A stretch of DNA of 59,271 nucleotides, from NCBI GenBank assembly GCA_018883105.1, contig VEQS01000002.1, positions 1 to 59,271 on the forward strand. Direction: 5' to 3'. The notes beneath the pieces are model-generated. The model was not told the DNA's origin and did no database searches. It was given only the letters and a program-made list of their open reading frames with translations. Numbering within the stretch: position 1 is the stretch's first letter; every line of letters begins with the position of its first letter. Of this stretch, positions 52,135 to 59,271 are shown piece by piece. Origin of the DNA: Phycisphaerales bacterium. GTDB lineage: Bacteria; Planctomycetota; Phycisphaerae; Phycisphaerales; SM1A02. The position numbers were made by a program, and so were the translations under genes.

Positions 52135-53300
52135 AGGCTCAGCCCGCCGGAGCGGATTCGGCCGCGTCCGGTGCGCGCCCGGCGCGGTGCCTTCGCTGCA
52201 CGCGCGGGCTTTGCCACCGGCTTCGGCTTCGGCTTCGGCTTCGTCGCCCGCTTCGTCGCCCGCTTCGGCACCGGCTTTGGCTTCGGTGCCGGCCTTGCCG
52301 CCGACCGTGACTTCGGCTTCGGCACCGACTTCAAGGTCCGCGTCGACTTCCGCCTCGGTGCCGACGTGGGTTTCGACTCCGACGTCGGCGCGGCTCGCCG
52401 CGCCGCACGCGCGCGCCGCACCGGCCCGCCGTCGAATGCGTCGGTCGACAGGCTCCAGCGCTCGAGCAGCCCGCGGGCAAGCTCGCGGTAGTCGCGCGCA
52501 CCGGGGCATGCCGGCGCGTAGTCGAAGATGGTCTTGCCGAAGGACGGCGCCTCGGCGAGCTTGATGTTCCGGCGGATCGGCGGCTGCAGGACGCACGCGC
52601 CGGACCACGGCACGTCGGCCGCGCGGAACTGCTCGAACTGCGCCTCCATCTCGCCGATCACCGCACGCGCGTGGCTCGACGATCCGTCGTGCATGCAGAG
52701 CAGGATGCCGGTCACCCGGATCGACGGGTTCAGCCCCTGCGCCACCAGGTGCACGGTCTGCAGCAGCTTCTCCAGCCCGCGCAGCGGCAGGTAGTGCGCC
52801 TGCATGGGAACGAACACCTCGTCCGCCGCGGTGAGCGCGTTCACGCTCAGGACGCCGAGGCTCGGCGGGCAGTCGAGCAGCACCACGTCGTAGCGGCCGC
52901 GCGCGGACTCGAGCTTCCCGCGCAGCACGCCCTGCATGCCGTCCATCGCCGCCAGCTCGCCCTCGACGAGCGCCAGTTCCGTCACCGCCGGCACGAAGTC
53001 GAGTCCGGGACGTGCCTGCTGCACCACGTCATCGATGCCGCAGGAGGGGTCGAGCAGCAGGTCGCGCACCGTCCGCTGCTCGGGCGAGCCCTCGACCCCG
53101 AAGTGGAGCGAGAGGTTCGACTGCGGGTCGAGGTCGATGAGCAGAACGCGGTGGCCGAAGCGCGCGAGCGCCGCACCGAGGTTCACGGTGCTCGTGGTCT
53201 TCCCCACGCCGCCCTTCTGGTTGAGGAGCGCCACGACACGCGGACGGGGCGCCGGCGCATCGGTCGCCAGCGATTCCAGCGGCGCCTCCTCGTGCTGCAT
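52131..53300 (-). CDS. parA: ParA family ATPase with basic Pro/Lys-rich tail
   Basis: The ATPase part (about 20-285) has the deviant Walker A K-G-G-V-G-K-T-T (29-36), D-L-D-P-Q-S-N-L-S-L (Walker A') and L-L-D-C-P-P-S-L-G (Walker B). The last 98 residues (292-389) are almost only Lys, Arg, Pro, Ala, Ser and Thr, with repeats such as K-P-K-P-K-P-K-P, like a histone H1 tail. ParA normally acts with ParB on a parS site to move chromosomes; no ParB follows, and the coupled gene is VanZ-like. It may be an orphan ParA with another cargo. TATACT ends 7 nt before the ATG. Confidence 0.92.
   Translation of the reverse strand: MQHEEAPLESLATDAPAPRPRVVALLNQKGGVGKTTSTVNLGAALARFGHRVLLIDLDPQSNLSLHFGVEGSPEQRTVRDLLLDPSCGIDDVVQQARPGLDFVPAVTELALVEGELAAMDGMQGVLRGKLESARGRYDVVLLDCPPSLGVLSVNALTAADEVFVPMQAHYLPLRGLEKLLQTVHLVAQGLNPSIRVTGILLCMHDGSSSHARAVIGEMEAQFEQFRAADVPWSGACVLQPPIRRNIKLAEAPSFGKTIFDYAPACPGARDYRELARGLLERWSLSTDAFDGGPVRRARAARRAAPTSESKPTSAPRRKSTRTLKSVPKPKSRSAARPAPKPKPVPKRATKRATKPKPKPKPVAKPARAAKAPRRARTGRGRIRSGGLSL
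52195..52400. repeat. Low-complexity repeat region encoding the ParA tail
   Basis: On the plus strand the motif CTTCGG and near relatives repeat many times. This is the coding sequence for Lys-Pro and related pairs of the ParA tail, read on the minus strand. Such repeats could expand or contract by slippage. Confidence 0.7.
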
Positions 53301-53307
53301 CGGTGCG

Positions 53308-53313
53308 AGTATA
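53308..53313 (-). promoter_or_regulatory. Candidate leaderless -10 box of parA
   Basis: TATACT on the minus strand, five of six matches to TATAAT, ends 7 nt before the parA ATG. The -35 region (GC-rich) shows no match. Confidence 0.5.
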
Positions 53314-53336
53314 GGGTTCGGGCCGCCGGATCCCGC

Positions 53337-54995
53337 TCAGCGAACCTCGCCGCCCCACGCGGAGAGGTCGACGATCACCGGCGGCGCCGCCGCACGCCAA
53401 GGCGGCACCGCGAGCGCAGCGGTCTGCCGCGGTGCGGCGGCGCCGGGCACGCGCTCGATCGAGATCATCATCGGCCGCGCGCCCACGGCGCCGACCGGAA
53501 GCCATGCCTCCGGCAGCTCGATGCGCGCGCGCCAGCGGTCGTTCCAGCGCATGAAGCCCGCGCCGACGCCGTCGTCGCTGCCGGCGCGCATCTCAAGCGC
53601 ACCTGCCGCGGACACCGCGAAGGCATGCGACGGCGAAGACGGGTCCCCGAGCCGCACGATGACCTCGTCGAGCTCGGGTTCGGCCGCATCGGCCGGGCGC
53701 AGTGCGTCGATGAACAGCTCCCACCTGCCCGCACGGCGGCGCAGCGCGGCGGACGTTGCCCATGCGCCGGGCACCGGCTCGATCGACCCCACCTGCGCAT
53801 CCGCGAGCGACAGCGGCGGCAGGAAAGTGCCGAAGGAACGCTCCGGCGGACGCACCGGGTACTCGCGGGCGCCGGCGGCCAGCCGCGTGCGCATCGTGCC
53901 GTCCGAGAGTTCGAGCACCTCCGGCCGCTCGCGGGCGGAGACCAGGCGCTCGGGGTCGGCCGGGAGCGCCGGGCGGTCGATCCATGCACGGGTCACGCGG
54001 CGCGGCTTCGCCAGGACCGACGAGCGCGGGGACTGGCCGTCGCTCGCCACCCACTCGGCCGCCAGCACGCGCTCGCCCGCGGATGGGTTGGCGACCGCAA
54101 GCAGCACCCGGTCGCCGGCGTCCTCCTCGATCCACGCGGTGACGATCCAGCGGGTCCGCGACCACGTGAGCGCCGCCTGCGCGGCGTCGGCATCGGTGCG
54201 CTCGATGTCCACCAGGATCCCAAGCAGCGTTCGCAGTTCGCGCGGCCGCGCCACCCACGCCGCCACGGAGCGCCGGCCCTCAAGGTCCTCGGCGAGCCCG
54301 ACCAGCGCATCGACCACCTCGGCGTGCATGCCGCGGCTCTGCGCACGGACGCGCTCGAGGCCCGCCGCCCACAGGCTCTCGACGTGCCGCGCCCACAGGC
54401 GGTCCGCCGCGTCGCCGCGTGGGTCGCCGATCCGTGCGCCGCTCCGTTCGGCAAGCAGCGACCACCGCCAGTACTCGACCGGCGTGGTCGGGTCGGGTCG
54501 GTCCTCGGACGGCGTCGCAGCCACGGAGAGGAGCGGCGCATCGCTGCGCAGGCGCTGCGGCGACGGCAGCCAGCGCGCGCGCACCGGCCGGCCTGCCACC
54601 TCCAGGTCGCCCTCGCCGACCGCCGGCAGCTCGACCATCGCGAAGAGCTGCCCGGTCGATTCCGGACGCGGGTCCGCCGGAAGGTCGCAGGCCATCGCGG
54701 CCTCCACCTGCTCCGGGCTGCGCGTCCAGAAGCGGGCACCGTCATCCGGGCGTGCACCGACCCACACCACCGGCGCCTGGCTGCGAAGCGCGCCCACCAC
54801 CACCGCGACGCGCGCCGGCACGGCCGCGTCCCCGCGGCGCTCGAGCGGCACGGCGGCCACGCCACCCGGGACGCAGGTCACGACGTCGACGCTCGGTGCC
54901 ACGCCGGGCGCCGGCGGCTCGGACCGCGACACGGCCCCGGGCACCAGGAATGCCACGGCGGCCACGCAGGCCGCGATGCGACGGGCGCATCGCAC
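53337..54995 (-). CDS. Large secreted protein of unknown function
   Basis: I do not recognise this protein. With the GTG start at 54995 it has 552 residues and a signal peptide (M-R-C-A-R-R-I-A-A-C-V-A-A-V-A-F-L, about 1-24). A GTG at 55040 would extend it by 15 residues and overlap the upstream gene. The rest is rich in Trp, Arg and Ala with V-V-V-G-A-L-R-S-Q, E-Y-W-R-W-S-L-L-A-E, and a C-terminal beta-like part with W-R-A-R-I-E-L-P-E-A-W-L-P, which resembles carbohydrate-binding or beta-sandwich proteins only vaguely. Together with the preceding gene it forms a pair of exported proteins. Confidence 0.72.
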   Translation of the reverse strand: MRCARRIAACVAAVAFLVPGAVSRSEPPAPGVAPSVDVVTCVPGGVAAVPLERRGDAAVPARVAVVVGALRSQAPVVWVGARPDDGARFWTRSPEQVEAAMACDLPADPRPESTGQLFAMVELPAVGEGDLEVAGRPVRARWLPSPQRLRSDAPLLSVAATPSEDRPDPTTPVEYWRWSLLAERSGARIGDPRGDAADRLWARHVESLWAAGLERVRAQSRGMHAEVVDALVGLAEDLEGRRSVAAWVARPRELRTLLGILVDIERTDADAAQAALTWSRTRWIVTAWIEEDAGDRVLLAVANPSAGERVLAAEWVASDGQSPRSSVLAKPRRVTRAWIDRPALPADPERLVSARERPEVLELSDGTMRTRLAAGAREYPVRPPERSFGTFLPPLSLADAQVGSIEPVPGAWATSAALRRRAGRWELFIDALRPADAAEPELDEVIVRLGDPSSPSHAFAVSAAGALEMRAGSDDGVGAGFMRWNDRWRARIELPEAWLPVGAVGARPMMISIERVPGAAAPRQTAALAVPPWRAAAPPVIVDLSAWGGEVR

Positions 54996-55011
54996 GCGCC
55001 GCGCGCGCGCG

Positions 55012-55833
55012 TCACTTCTGTGAGGAGGGCTTCGCCGCACGGCGCATCAGTTCGTCGATCCGCTCGCGGAAGCCGGGCTGCTCCTGGCGGACGGGCGCCG
55101 GCGGCATTTCGGCCGCGGCATGTTCCTCGGGCGCAACATCGGCAGGCGGGCGCACGGGCACGCTGCGGTCGGCATGACGTGGCTCGGCCTCGGACGCGGG
55201 TGCGGCGCGGTCGGCGCCGCCCAGGGCGCCGGGCGCGGTGCGGCCATCCGTGCGAGCATCGACCCGGACGTCCGCCGCACGTCCGTCCACCGGGTCCGAC
55301 GGGAACCGCGACACGCCGGGCATCGACTGGAGCGGCTTGGCGACCGGCGGTGGCGGCGCATCGTTCTGCACGAAGCTCAGGTCGCGGATGCCGGCGCTGC
55401 GGATCACGCTGAAGTCCGGGCGGCCGATGTAGAAGACGGTGGCGGCGGGCACCACGGCCTTCATCGCGCCCTTCTTCTTCGGGTCGCGCGTGTAGGCGGA
55501 CTGCTCGAAGACCGCGTAGAGCGCGCCGTTGGTGCGCATCATCAGGTCGTCGCGTCCGGGCACCTGGTAGACGCGCTCGAAGTTGTGCGGCGAGAGGTCG
55601 ACGGGCATCACGCGCAGCGACTGCGAGAGCGAGTGGCGGTCGGCGGACGCCTGGTCGACCTGCTGCAGCGGCCCGCCGGCGGACCCGGCCGGCGCAGGAG
55701 ACGTCCCCGGAGCAGGTGCCGGGGCGACAGACGGCGCCGGTGCCTGCGCGAACGCGGGGCCCGCCACGCACGCGGCGACCACGAGCACAGGCAACCGAAG
55801 GCGTTGGTCAGGCCGGGACATCGACATCACCAT
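55012..55833 (-). CDS. Secreted Pro/Ala-rich protein of unknown function
   Basis: This 273-residue protein has a signal peptide (R-L-P-V-L-V-V-A-A-C-V-A-G-P-A-F-A-Q, ending about 32) and then a Pro/Ala-rich linker. A compact middle part (about 75-160) reads L-S-P-H-N-F-E-R-V-Y-Q-V-P-G-R-D-D, then M-M-R-T-N-G-A-L-Y-A-V-F and T-V-F-Y-I-G-R-P-D-F-S. The C-terminal third is Pro/Ala/Arg/Asp-rich and ends in R-I-D-E-L-M-R-R. Function unknown. Its start overlaps the birA end by about 25 bp; Mets at 55833, 55827 and 55821 are all possible starts. Confidence 0.75.
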   Translation of the reverse strand: MVMSMSRPDQRLRLPVLVVAACVAGPAFAQAPAPSVAPAPAPGTSPAPAGSAGGPLQQVDQASADRHSLSQSLRVMPVDLSPHNFERVYQVPGRDDLMMRTNGALYAVFEQSAYTRDPKKKGAMKAVVPAATVFYIGRPDFSVIRSAGIRDLSFVQNDAPPPPVAKPLQSMPGVSRFPSDPVDGRAADVRVDARTDGRTAPGALGGADRAAPASEAEPRHADRSVPVRPPADVAPEEHAAAEMPPAPVRQEQPGFRERIDELMRRAAKPSSQK

Positions 55834-56587
55834 ATCGGCGCGCACCGTCCGGGGGCACCACCGAGGTCGTCGCGGCAGGCAGGAATCGCGGCCCTGACGC
55901 GGTCGCAACCTCGATTCCGCGCTCCGGGTCGACCGTGACGACACGGCCTTCCACGATGCCGCCCGGCGTGCGGAAGCGGCAGGTTCGCCCGGACAGGCGG
56001 TCAAGCGACCGATACGCCGCGGCCAGCGGCCCGGGGCCGAGCGCCCACGCGTCCTCCACCGCGCGCACCAGGGCGAGCGCCACGTCCAGGCGCCCGGCCG
56101 TCGCGCCCGCACGTGCCAGGCTCGTTGCATGCCCCTCGAGCTCCGGCGCAAACGCGTGCTGCGCCACGTTGATCCCGATCCCGACGAACGACCGTCCGTC
56201 GGCGCACTCGACCAGCACGCCCGCCGCCTTGCGTCCGTCGATCACGACGTCGTTCGGCCACTTGATGCCGGCCGCCGGCACGAAGCCGCCGACTGCACGC
56301 GCCGCCGCCACGGCCGAACGCATGGCAAGCACCTCGGGCGCGGCCACGGGCAGCACGAACGTCACCGCGATGCCGTCGTCCCGCGTGTCGGCCCACGCCC
56401 GGCCCAGCCGGCCGCGGCCCGCGGTCTGCCGCAGCGCGAAGCACGCGGTGCCCGCCTCGCGATGGGCGGTGCGCGCCAGGTCCTGAGTGCTCGGCGATTC
56501 CTCGACGACGACGATCGAGCGCACCGCGCCGCCCGGCACGAGGCCGGCGGCAAGCGCCTGCTGCCAGCGCAACGCCTCCGGACTCAT
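55808..56587 (-). CDS. birA: Biotin-protein ligase BirA, catalytic part only
   Basis: This 259-residue enzyme attaches biotin to acetyl-CoA carboxylase. The biotin-binding loop G-R-G-R-L-G-R-A-W, the K-W-P-N-D-V motif and G-I-G-I-N-V are present. The N-terminal DNA-binding domain of E. coli BirA is missing, so this form should not act as a repressor. The ATG overlaps the nadC stop as ATGA (56584-56587). The C-terminal SH3-like domain (G-I-V-E-G-R-V-V-T-V-D) is complete. Confidence 0.94.
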   Translation of the reverse strand: MSPEALRWQQALAAGLVPGGAVRSIVVVEESPSTQDLARTAHREAGTACFALRQTAGRGRLGRAWADTRDDGIAVTFVLPVAAPEVLAMRSAVAAARAVGGFVPAAGIKWPNDVVIDGRKAAGVLVECADGRSFVGIGINVAQHAFAPELEGHATSLARAGATAGRLDVALALVRAVEDAWALGPGPLAAAYRSLDRLSGRTCRFRTPGGIVEGRVVTVDPERGIEVATASGPRFLPAATTSVVPPDGARRYGDVDVPA

Positions 56588-57528
56588 GCAGCCTCGATGT
56601 CGAGCCCGACGTCCAGGCAAGGGGCGGAGTGGGTGAGCGCGCCCACCGAGATGCGGTCGATCCCGGTCTCGGCGATGGCGCGCACGGTCTCCAGGCGCAC
56701 GCCGCCCGACGCCTCGAGCTTGAGCGCCGGCGCCGACGCATCGCGAAGCGCCACGCAGGCGCGCAGCGCATCGAGCCCCATGTTGTCGAGGAGCGCGATG
56801 TCCACCGTGCCTGCCGGCAGCGCCACGATCGCGCGGAACTGCTCGAGATCGTCGCACTCCGCCTCGACGAAGGCGAGCGCATGCCGCGCACGCGCGCGGC
56901 GCGCCGCGTCGGCGACGCGTGCCGCCATCGCGGCAGGCGCCAGGCCCGCCACGTGGTTGTCCTTGACCAGCATGGCGTCGAAGAGCCCGATGCGGTGGTT
57001 GGCCCCGCCGCCGCAGCGGACCGCATGCTTCTCGAGGGCGCGCAGCCCGGGCGTGGTCTTGCGGGTGTCCAGCACCGTGGCGCGCGTGCCCGCGACCGCC
57101 GCCACGAACTCGGCCGTGCGCGTGGCGATGCCGGACATCCGCCCGACGAAGTTGAGCATCGTGCGCTCGGCCGCCAGGATCCCGCGCAGCGGTCCCTCGA
57201 CCGAGAGCATCGCGGCGCCGCGATCCACGCGCTCGCCGTCACGGACGTGGGCGGAGCAATGCGCCCCCGGCGCCGCCTGCGCCAGGACCTCGGCGGCGAG
57301 GCGCATCCCGCAGGCGATGCCGGCCGTGCGCGGACGCAGCACGGCGCGCGCATGCGCCTGCGCATCGATCATCGCCTCGCTGGTCACGTCACCAGCCTCG
57401 CCGAGGTCCTCGGCGAGCACGCGCGCCACCAGCGCCGCGCGCGCGGGCGCAGGAAGCAAGGCGTCGAGCAGCGCGTCGGGCGCCAGCGCGGCAAGGTCCA
57501 CGGTCGGCGATGCGGCGGATCCGGCCAT
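56584..57528 (-). CDS. nadC: Nicotinate-nucleotide pyrophosphorylase (carboxylating)
   Basis: This 314-residue enzyme makes nicotinate mononucleotide from quinolinate and PRPP in NAD synthesis. Conserved segments are E-D-L-G-E-A-G-D-V-T-S, the substrate-binding D-T-R-K-T-T-P-G-L-R and H-R-I-G-L-F-D-A-M-L-V-K-D-N-H, and the C-terminal E-A-S-G-G-V. I chose MAGSAASPT at 57528; earlier Mets overlap the divergent HIT gene. A TATACC -10 ends 9 nt before this ATG. Confidence 0.95.
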   Translation of the reverse strand: MAGSAASPTVDLAALAPDALLDALLPAPARAALVARVLAEDLGEAGDVTSEAMIDAQAHARAVLRPRTAGIACGMRLAAEVLAQAAPGAHCSAHVRDGERVDRGAAMLSVEGPLRGILAAERTMLNFVGRMSGIATRTAEFVAAVAGTRATVLDTRKTTPGLRALEKHAVRCGGGANHRIGLFDAMLVKDNHVAGLAPAAMAARVADAARRARARHALAFVEAECDDLEQFRAIVALPAGTVDIALLDNMGLDALRACVALRDASAPALKLEASGGVRLETVRAIAETGIDRISVGALTHSAPCLDVGLDIEAA

Positions 57529-57537
57529 CCGCGCGAT

Positions 57538-57545
57538 GGTATAGA
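57538..57545. promoter_or_regulatory. Shared TATA of divergent nadC and HIT-protein promoters
   Basis: In a 25-bp divergent gap the plus strand has TATAGA (57540-57545), 8 nt before the HIT ATG. The minus strand has TATACC (57538-57543), 9 nt before the nadC ATG. The same four bases TATA (57540-57543) serve both boxes. Both genes would have leaderless or nearly leaderless mRNAs. Confidence 0.5.
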
Positions 57546-57553
57546 ACCCGGCC

Positions 57554-57967
57554 ATGCCCAGCATCTTCAGCCGCATCGCCGCCGGGGAGATTCCCTGCCA
57601 CCGCGTCTACGAGGACGAGCACGTGATCGCGTTCCTGGACATCGCGCCGGTCTCGCGCGGCCACGTGCTGGTGGTGCCCAAGGAGGAGCGCGAGCGGCTG
57701 CACGAGCTCTCGCCCGACTCCGCCGCGGCGCTCGGCCGCGCATTGCAGCGCGTGGCGGCGGCCGTGGTGCGCGCCACCGGCGCCGCGGACTACAACGTGC
57801 TCCAGAACAACGGCGCCGCCGCGCACCAGGCGGTGATGCACGTCCACTTCCACGTCATCCCGAAGCACGCCGACGGCACGGGGCTCGGCGTCGGCTGGCG
57901 CGCGGGCACGCTCGACCAGGCGCATGCACCGGCGCTCGCGGCGTCGATCCGCGACGCGATGCACTGA
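57554..57967 (+). CDS. HIT family nucleotide hydrolase (HinT-like)
   Basis: This 137-residue protein has the histidine triad H-V-H-F-H-V-I-P, where the middle His attacks the phosphate of AMP-linked substrates. The N-terminal S-I-F-S-R-I-A-A-G-E-I-P-C-H-R-V-Y-E-D is typical for the HinT branch. It hydrolyses purine nucleoside phosphoramidates; the physiological substrate is not known. Monocistronic and ending 10 bp before the convergent CBM9-like gene. Confidence 0.94.
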   Translation: MPSIFSRIAAGEIPCHRVYEDEHVIAFLDIAPVSRGHVLVVPKEERERLHELSPDSAAALGRALQRVAAAVVRATGAADYNVLQNNGAAAHQAVMHVHFHVIPKHADGTGLGVGWRAGTLDQAHAPALAASIRDAMH

Positions 57968-57977
57968 GGGCGCACCG

Positions 57978-58901
57978 TCACCGTGCGAACGTCACGCGCC
58001 CCCAGAACCGCGGCAGGTGCATGTCGATCGCCCACTGCGGCGTCCACACCCAGTTGTCCTCGGGAAGCCCCGGGCGCTTCGCGTAGGGCTCCGCCCCCTC
58101 GGACGTCTGCCCGGTGCGCATGCCGTCGGCGGCCAGCATCTCGTGGTTGTGGCGCCACTGGACGCGCGAGAAGTTGATCCGCCACGTCTCGCCCGGGCGC
58201 GGGGCCGCGCCGCCGCGCGCACGGTCGCCGAAGTCGCGCTGGCCCTCCGGGAGCGCGTCGATGCGCGCCTCGCGCGGCGGCACCAGCGACGACCACGGGA
58301 TCGCCAGGCGCACCGTCCAGCGCCGGTCGCGGTCGCGCGGGTCGTCCGGCGTGCCGTCCACGGTCACCGAGCGCGCAAACCCGTCGCCCACGTCCCACTC
58401 GTGGATCGCGGGCGCGCCCTCGCGGTAGGACCGGTGCAGGAAGAGGTCGAACACCGTCGTGTACGCGTTGATCTCCACCTCGTAGTACTCGCGGCCGTCG
58501 CCGTCCGGATCGATGAACACCTCGAAGTCGTTGTCCTGGAAGACGACCTGGTCGCGCACGCGCAGCGTCGACCAGACGTGCGGCTCCTCGAGCTCCGCCC
58601 CCACGTACAGGAAGCGCTCGTCCCACAGCATCTTGGCGCGCGTGCGGTACGCCGGGCGCGGCTTGCGCGGGCCCTCGATGTCGACGAAGTCCTCGGTCCA
58701 CGGCGCGGCGGCCCATGCGCCCGACTCGAGGTCGCCGTCGATCGCCGGCGCCGACGCCGCGAAGGGCGCGCGGTACGACAGCGGCTGGGCAAGCGGCTCG
58801 GCCACCTTCGGCGGTGACCACGCCGCGCAGCCCGCGCACGCCAGCCCAAGCGCAGGCGCCGCCGCCATCGCCACCGCCGCCCGCAGGCGGGCGAGGCTCA
58901 T
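57978..58901 (-). CDS. CBM9-like carbohydrate-binding lipoprotein
   Basis: This 307-residue protein has a lipobox (C-A-G-C, Cys25) and a beta-sandwich of the CBM9 type: [37 protein letters not shown] and [12 protein letters not shown]. The family binds reducing ends of glycans in xylanases, but many stand-alone bacterial members are of unknown role. Its ATG overlaps the stop of the pyruvate phosphate dikinase gene as ATGA (58898-58901). Confidence 0.88.
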   Translation of the reverse strand: MSLARLRAAVAMAAAPALGLACAGCAAWSPPKVAEPLAQPLSYRAPFAASAPAIDGDLESGAWAAAPWTEDFVDIEGPRKPRPAYRTRAKMLWDERFLYVGAELEEPHVWSTLRVRDQVVFQDNDFEVFIDPDGDGREYYEVEINAYTTVFDLFLHRSYREGAPAIHEWDVGDGFARSVTVDGTPDDPRDRDRRWTVRLAIPWSSLVPPREARIDALPEGQRDFGDRARGGAAPRPGETWRINFSRVQWRHNHEMLAADGMRTGQTSEGAEPYAKRPGLPEDNWVWTPQWAIDMHLPRFWGRVTFAR

Positions 58902-59271
58902 CGCCGCGCGCCGCCCGTGGCCTTCTTGCCCTTGGAGGGCTTGGCCTTCTTGCCCGACTTCGCCGGCTTCGCGGCCTTCGCCGCCTTGCGGCCGCCCTTC
59001 GGCACGGTGCCCAGCTCGACCGCGGCCTTCGCCGCCGCCAGGCGCGCCACCGGCACGCGGAACGGCGAGCAGCTCACGTACGCCAGGCCCACCTTCTCGA
59101 AGAACTTGATGCTCGACGGGTCGCCGCCGTGCTCGCCGCAGATCCCCAGCTTGATGTCCGGCCGCGTGGCGCGGCCGCGCTGGCAGGCCATGTCGACCAG
59201 CTGGCCGACGCCGCCCACGTCGATCGACGCGAACGGGTTGTCCTTGGCGATCTCCATCTCCTGGTAGCGCG
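58898..59271 (-). CDS. ppdK: Pyruvate, phosphate dikinase, C-terminal end (5' part outside window)
   Basis: Only the last 124 or so codons are in the window. The TIM-barrel end of the PEP/pyruvate domain is recognised by [17 protein letters not shown] and [20 protein letters not shown]; the Cys in S-C-S-P-F is the catalytic acid/base of the family. The enzyme interconverts pyruvate and PEP. After the normal end a tail of about 35 residues, nearly all Lys, Ala, Gly, Pro and Arg, is added. Coupled to the CBM9-like gene by ATGA. Confidence 0.92.
   Translation of the reverse strand, partial: RYQEMEIAKDNPFASIDVGGVGQLVDMACQRGRATRPDIKLGICGEHGGDPSSIKFFEKVGLAYVSCSPFRVPVARLAAAKAAVELGTVPKGGRKAAKAAKPAKSGKKAKPSKGKKATGGARR

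Noticed and set aside
52195-52400. CRISPR or satellite repeat at the CTTCGG-rich stretch
   Set aside because: The units are short, lack spacers and stay in frame with the ParA tail; it is coding low complexity.

Overview
This window reads as a gene-dense piece of a GC-rich bacterial chromosome, most likely Planctomycetota of the class Phycisphaerae. The evidence for that is indirect. Two secreted proteins end in paired dockerin-like repeats of the D-x-N/D-G-D-G-x-V-D-G-N-D-L-G-x-L-L-A-A-W-G type. There is a fusion of DUF1573 with a prenyltransferase-like alpha/alpha toroid, and zinc ribbons of the C-x2-C-G-x-D-L-R ... C-P-E-C-G type. A complete Alternative Complex III cluster is joined to a caa3 oxidase. 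No phage, insertion sequence, CRISPR array or plasmid feature was seen, and no gap between genes exceeds 300 bases.

Layout. 1-2708: a split MacA/MacB-type exporter (adaptor, ATPase, permease cut by the window edge). 2788-4221: ClpS and a zinc-independent dehydrogenase. 4262-6625: the DUF1573-toroid protein. 6609-10258: heme A synthase, heme O synthase and a coupled DUF3179 protein. 10274-24781: one minus-strand operon of 13 genes, actABCDEF, an unknown membrane protein, SCO, coxB, coxA, coxC, subunit IV and a second subunit III. 24964-27413: tatD, tatC, tadA. 27338-32242: metK, rsmB, an EIIA-like protein, a DUF151 protein and truD. 32473-37043: a secreted subtilase, a NapH-like polyferredoxin with TPR repeats and a DnaJ-like chaperone. 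37072-40823: gatB, hpt, a PH-like protein and a GAF-GGDEF cyclase. 40980-41053: tRNA-Cys(GCA). 41102-49711: secreted proteins including an endonuclease/exonuclease/phosphatase-fold protein and two M16 peptidase subunits, then murJ and a small lipoprotein. 49701-59271: an FAD oxidoreductase, an orphan ParA with a coupled VanZ-like protein, two secreted unknowns, birA, nadC, a HIT protein, a CBM9-like lipoprotein and the 3' end of pyruvate phosphate dikinase.

How the genes fit together. The centre of the window is an aerobic respiratory unit. ACIII (ActA-F) oxidises quinol and passes electrons to a type A2 caa3 oxidase, with its own copper chaperone (SCO) and with heme A supply (CtaB, CtaA) next door. 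The operon is preceded by a sigma70-like promoter and, just downstream of it, an 18-bp palindrome that matches the Rex operator except at one base. This suggests, but does not prove, redox control.

Gene-expression style is notable. Many genes inside operons overlap by NTGA (ATGA, GTGA, and apparently CTGA for rsmB). Many genes that begin operons have a TAnnnT -10 box only 6-11 nt before the ATG and no Shine-Dalgarno sequence, which points to leaderless mRNAs. Three soluble proteins (ParA, MetK, pyruvate phosphate dikinase) carry Lys/Arg/Ala/Pro-rich C-terminal tails, and four respiratory subunits carry His-rich termini.
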